Shown here: positions 23,681 to 26,294 of the stretch, one piece after another
Position numbering within the stretch: position 1 is the stretch's first letter
Layout: every line of letters starts with the position of its first letter
The notes under the pieces: model-generated
What the model saw: the letters and a program-made list of their open reading frames with translations, nothing else
Told to the model about the DNA's origin: nothing
The model's database searches: none
Source: a virus
DNA: 26,294 nucleotides
Direction: 5' to 3' (one strand)
Virus record (IMG/VR): IMGVR_UViG_3300008113_000659
Location: 1-26,294 of that record
Made by a program: the position numbers and the translations under genes

Positions 23681-24505
23681 TTATGCGAAAAAATTACTTT
23701 GATCTACCTGTACTGTAATAGAATTTTCTTTACCGCATGAAGAACACATAACGGGTTGTGATGGAATATTCCAAGTTTCTTTATTTTGTTCTAATTTTTC
23801 TTTGATAATTTTGTAATTTTCTCTGTCAGTATTACGCAAATATTCTTCAATAAATGCTTTGTCAGTGACCATAACACCGTCAGCTTGAACATTTTCAATA
23901 CTGGTTAAGAATAATTGTAATTGTAACTCTGAAAGAGTTTTATAAATCTCATCAATTTGTTTTTGTCTTTGATCTTCTGGAAGTTCACCGGTTTGATACA
24001 ATGTTTTTTGTAATTTAAAGTTTTCAATACTGAAATAGGTCATTTCTTCGTATTGTAAAGGTCGTACACTAATAGTTAACCCTTCCATGACTTGAATTTG
24101 ACTAACATACTTTAAAGAACTAAAGTAATCGATTAACTTAGTAAGTTCAATTTCGTATTCATTTTCTGCATCGCAATGCTTACAGTTTTGCGATATAGTC
24201 ATTTTTTCACCAAATGTTGCAATTCTAATTGCAACTAATAAAGCATCTATATCGATAGTAGGCATTAACTTAGCATTTGTTACATAAGGACAGCAACTTT
24301 CAATAACTTTAGCAGTGGCTTCTCCGCTGAATAAAGCATCTGGAGTTTTCATTATGATTTCATCCATACCACTCATGGCAAAAATAGGAACATTACTCCA
24401 GTCTCCTTGAAGAGCACCAGGTTCGTAATAAATGCCCTTACTTGGTAATGAGACATAGAGTTTTGGTTGTCTAAAAAATCTTTGTAACGGGTTATTTCCT
24501 GTCAT
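23681..24505 (-). CDS. gp26: Baseplate hub protein gp26 (T4 baseplate family)
   Basis: 274 residues. Typical features are LPSKGIYYEPG (20-30), MSGMDEIIMKTPDALFSGEA (44-63), a cysteine pair C108-K-H-C111 and a second pair C254-S-S-C257, which together form a likely zinc ribbon, and the helical middle (PLQYEEMTYFSIENFK). In T4, gp26 is needed to assemble the central hub. The ATG is 27 bases downstream of a perfect late promoter. The last codons carry a slippery run that joins the next frame. The gene pair lies beside the probable tape-measure gene, the classic position for tail-assembly chaperones, so gp26 may be a non-structural assembly factor here. Confidence 0.9.
   Translation of the reverse strand: MTGNNPLQRFFRQPKLYVSLPSKGIYYEPGALQGDWSNVPIFAMSGMDEIIMKTPDALFSGEATAKVIESCCPYVTNAKLMPTIDIDALLVAIRIATFGEKMTISQNCKHCDAENEYEIELTKLIDYFSSLKYVSQIQVMEGLTISVRPLQYEEMTYFSIENFKLQKTLYQTGELPEDQRQKQIDEIYKTLSELQLQLFLTSIENVQADGVMVTDKAFIEEYLRNTDRENYKIIKEKLEQNKETWNIPSQPVMCSSCGKENSITVQVDQSNFFA
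23687..23693 (-). promoter_or_regulatory. Putative -1 ribosomal frameshift site (T_TTT_TTC)
   Basis: At the end of gp26 the zero-frame codons are AAT TTT TTC GCA TAA. The heptamer T TTT TTC fits the X_XXY_YYZ rule, and slipping back one base allows near-perfect re-pairing (TTT TTT). The -1 frame then reads CGC ATA AGG CTC TTG and runs without a stop through the 73-residue frame, giving a predicted fusion of 350 residues. An AGGT about 13 bases upstream could act as a stimulatory Shine-Dalgarno element. Confidence 0.6.
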
Positions 24506-24514
24506 AATCTATCC

Positions 24515-24522
24515 GATAAATA
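24515..24522 (+). promoter_or_regulatory. Late promoter of the tape-measure gene (GATAAATA)
   Basis: Matches TATAAATA at 7 of 8 positions on the plus strand. The expected +1 is near 24528, giving a leader of about 37 bases before the ATG at 24565. Confidence 0.55.
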
Positions 24523-24531
24523 TAATATAGG

Positions 24532-24539
24532 TATTTATA
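24532..24539 (-). promoter_or_regulatory. Late promoter of gp26 (perfect TATAAATA)
   Basis: A complete match to the T4 late consensus on the minus strand, with expected +1 near 24526, about 20 bases before the gp26 ATG. It is the best late promoter in the window. Confidence 0.75.
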
Positions 24540-24564
24540 TACGTAGATTTTACCGGAAAAAATA

Positions 24565-26294
24565 ATGTCATTAACTACAGCAGATGCTCAACTTATTGCA
24601 AGTGAGATAGCAAAATCTTTAAAAATAGCAGGAGTTACCGGAACAGGCGGTAAAGGCAGTAGCACCGGTCCTGCTCCAGGCTCATCTGGATCTTCTATAG
24701 GCGATTTAACTAAATCAGGTAAAGGACTAACAGACGGTTTTGACACTCTTAAAGATGTTGTAGGTCAAGCAAAAATACAATATACAAATCTTTCACAAGT
24801 TATCCAGGATAATCTTAATACATGGAGAGATTTAAGCAAGGTAGGTGCTAGTTTTAGCAATGATATTGTTGCAATGCGTGCCGCCGCCGCTGGCGCACGA
24901 CTAGACGTTGGAGAATTTGCAGGAGTTATTAAAGAAAATTCTGCTTCAATGACAGGCTTTGGTGGCGATGTTAGTAAAGGTGCAGAAAATTTTGCCAAAG
25001 CTAGCAAAAGAATGTTTGACGAACTTGGTCCAGTTACTGATCAACTTCGTCAAATGGGATACACAAACAAAGATCTCAATGATATTTTAGCTCTAACTAA
25101 TGTATCATCAAGAGCAAAATTTGCAGACGATGACTCAAGAAGTAAAGCATTAACTGAAAACGCCACTGCTCTAGCTAGAGAAATGGACTTAATGGCCAAA
25201 CTCACTGGTAAGACTAGAGAAGAACAAATGGCACAGATGCGTAAAAATAATGCAGACATGGCATTCGAAGCTGCTCTAAGAGCTAAAATGATGGAGATTG
25301 ATGATCCAGCTAAACGAGCAGAGTTTGAAAAGAACGCTAGAGCACAGTTAGCAGAGGCACAGAATCGAGGCCAGGGGCAGATGTTTAAAGAAGTATTTGC
25401 TACCGGACAGATACTGAGTAAAGAAGCTGCACAACAAGCATCTCTAATGGGAGAACAGTCTCGAAATACCATGCGAGCTGCTCAAGTCAGTGCTAATACT
25501 CAAATGGATAGTGCTGAAAGAGAAAAGCAAGCAACTGATGCTCAAATAGCAGCTAGAAGTGCATTTAATAACGACATGCAAAACAAACAAGTCCTGTTAA
25601 TGGCTTCAATGGGAGACACATCTGGTGCAGTTGGTAAAACATTTAGAGATAGCATGTCAGCTCAAATGGATTATCAAAGAGGTCTTGAAGGAGTTGCTGC
25701 TGCAAATAAATTAGATCTAAGTGATAAAGCACAATTAGCAAAAGCTCAGCAATTATATAGAGAACAAGCAGAAAAAGGTCAACAGGGTGTTAAAGAAAAC
25801 GGTGACCAAACTAATGCTGCTACTAAAGCTATAATTAATTTAGGTGCTAGAACTGCAGATGTTGAAAGTGCATTCTTTAACAAATTAGTTGTACCTCTTA
25901 ACGAAAAAGTTAATCCAGCATTGACTAAACTTGCTGACGGTGCATTAGGTGCTACTAAAGTTGGTACTCAAGAAACATTTGTTCAAGGCATTGAAAAACA
26001 ATTAGAAAAAGGATTTTCAGGAGCAAAAGATGCAGCTGGTCCTATAGCAGGATTAGGAAAAGCAGCATCAACTGCTGCTGATGCTCTATTAAAATTAGCA
26101 GGAATTCAACCAGCAGCTGGAGGACAACCGGCAGCACAAGCACCGAGAAGAAATACTGGTAGTTTAGGAGCTACAGGTAACCTGTTTGAAAATTTTGGAG
26201 AAGGTACACTAGTAGAATTACATGGCCTAGAAAGTGTCATGCGTCCAGATGATTTAAAGAAAGTTGTACAGTCATCAATGAGTGGCATGACTAG
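24565..26294 (+). CDS. Probable tail tape-measure protein (gp29-like), 3' end outside window
   Basis: 576 codons are visible before the right edge, open in one frame. The N-terminus MSLTTADAQLIASEIAKSL is followed by a Gly/Ser/Pro-rich linker (about 25-50), a long helical Ala/Gln/Lys/Glu-rich region (60-420) with little hydrophobic structure, then Ala/Gly-rich segments. Near the visible end, residues about 539-566 contain FENFGEGTLVELHGLESV, matching the GTxxxLHGxEAV ending common to tape-measure proteins of tailed phages. T4 gp29 is 590 residues. Tape-measure proteins set tail length and leave with the DNA. Position next to gp26 on the opposite strand supports the tail role. A weak GGAA site precedes the ATG. 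Gene 29 identity is inferred, not proven. Confidence 0.75.
   Translation, partial: MSLTTADAQLIASEIAKSLKIAGVTGTGGKGSSTGPAPGSSGSSIGDLTKSGKGLTDGFDTLKDVVGQAKIQYTNLSQVIQDNLNTWRDLSKVGASFSNDIVAMRAAAAGARLDVGEFAGVIKENSASMTGFGGDVSKGAENFAKASKRMFDELGPVTDQLRQMGYTNKDLNDILALTNVSSRAKFADDDSRSKALTENATALAREMDLMAKLTGKTREEQMAQMRKNNADMAFEAALRAKMMEIDDPAKRAEFEKNARAQLAEAQNRGQGQMFKEVFATGQILSKEAAQQASLMGEQSRNTMRAAQVSANTQMDSAEREKQATDAQIAARSAFNNDMQNKQVLLMASMGDTSGAVGKTFRDSMSAQMDYQRGLEGVAAANKLDLSDKAQLAKAQQLYREQAEKGQQGVKENGDQTNAATKAIINLGARTADVESAFFNKLVVPLNEKVNPALTKLADGALGATKVGTQETFVQGIEKQLEKGFSGAKDAAGPIAGLGKAASTAADALLKLAGIQPAAGGQPAAQAPRRNTGSLGATGNLFENFGEGTLVELHGLESVMRPDDLKKVVQSSMSGMT

Noticed and set aside
25050-25472. 140-codon minus-strand frame opposite the tape-measure gene
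   Set aside because: Its Ala/Ser/Leu/Cys-rich composition is what results from reading the Ala/Gln/Lys-rich helical gene backwards; no start signal.

Overview
The window is a contiguous piece of the genome of a T4-like contractile-tailed phage (Caudoviricetes, myovirus morphology). It is AT-rich, densely packed, and has no host, plasmid or insertion-sequence genes. Recognisable T4-type proteins are the late sigma factor gp55, the recombination nuclease pair gp47/gp46, and the baseplate proteins gp6, gp25, gp5, gp53, gp48 and gp26. The gene order, the very large gp6 and following structural gene, the apparent lack of a lysozyme domain in gp5, and the Seg-like GIY-YIG gene after gp46 resemble marine T4-like phages of cyanobacteria or SAR11 rather than enteric T4. 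The host cannot be fixed from this sequence.

Layout. (1) Positions 1-17319, minus strand: a late baseplate/tail operon read right to left as gp48, gp53, a 744-residue hub candidate, gp5, gp25, gp6, and a giant structural protein of at least 2671 residues that runs off the left edge and carries seven FG-GAP repeats. Genes overlap by one base or lie a few bases apart, except for a ~55-base gap before gp6. (2) Positions 17320-17381: a 62-base divergent control region with a T4-type late promoter facing left and a consensus sigma70 promoter facing right. (3) Positions 17382-21732, plus strand: gp55, gp47, gp46, a small conserved-looking protein and a GIY-YIG nuclease, with the last four genes tightly packed. 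(4) Positions 21733-22116: an unusually GC-rich stretch with an 83-codon-class ORF, three hairpins and a late promoter. (5) Positions 22117-23457, plus strand: a hydrophobic protein whose N-terminus looks like a T4 capsid-targeting peptide. (6) Positions 23454-24505, minus strand: gp26 and a small downstream reading frame that appears to be reached by a -1 frameshift. (7) Positions 24506-24564: interdigitated divergent late promoters. (8) Position 24565 to the right edge, plus strand: a probable tape-measure protein, truncated by the window.

How it fits together. The host-type promoter would let the unmodified host polymerase make gp55 together with the gp46/47 nuclease. gp55 would then direct polymerase to TAAATA-type late promoters, which here precede the baseplate operon, the probable packaged protein, the gp26 unit and the tape measure. 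Three start codons lie almost exactly where transcription is expected to begin, suggesting leaderless mRNAs. No tRNA genes, CRISPR arrays, transposons or integrase were seen.
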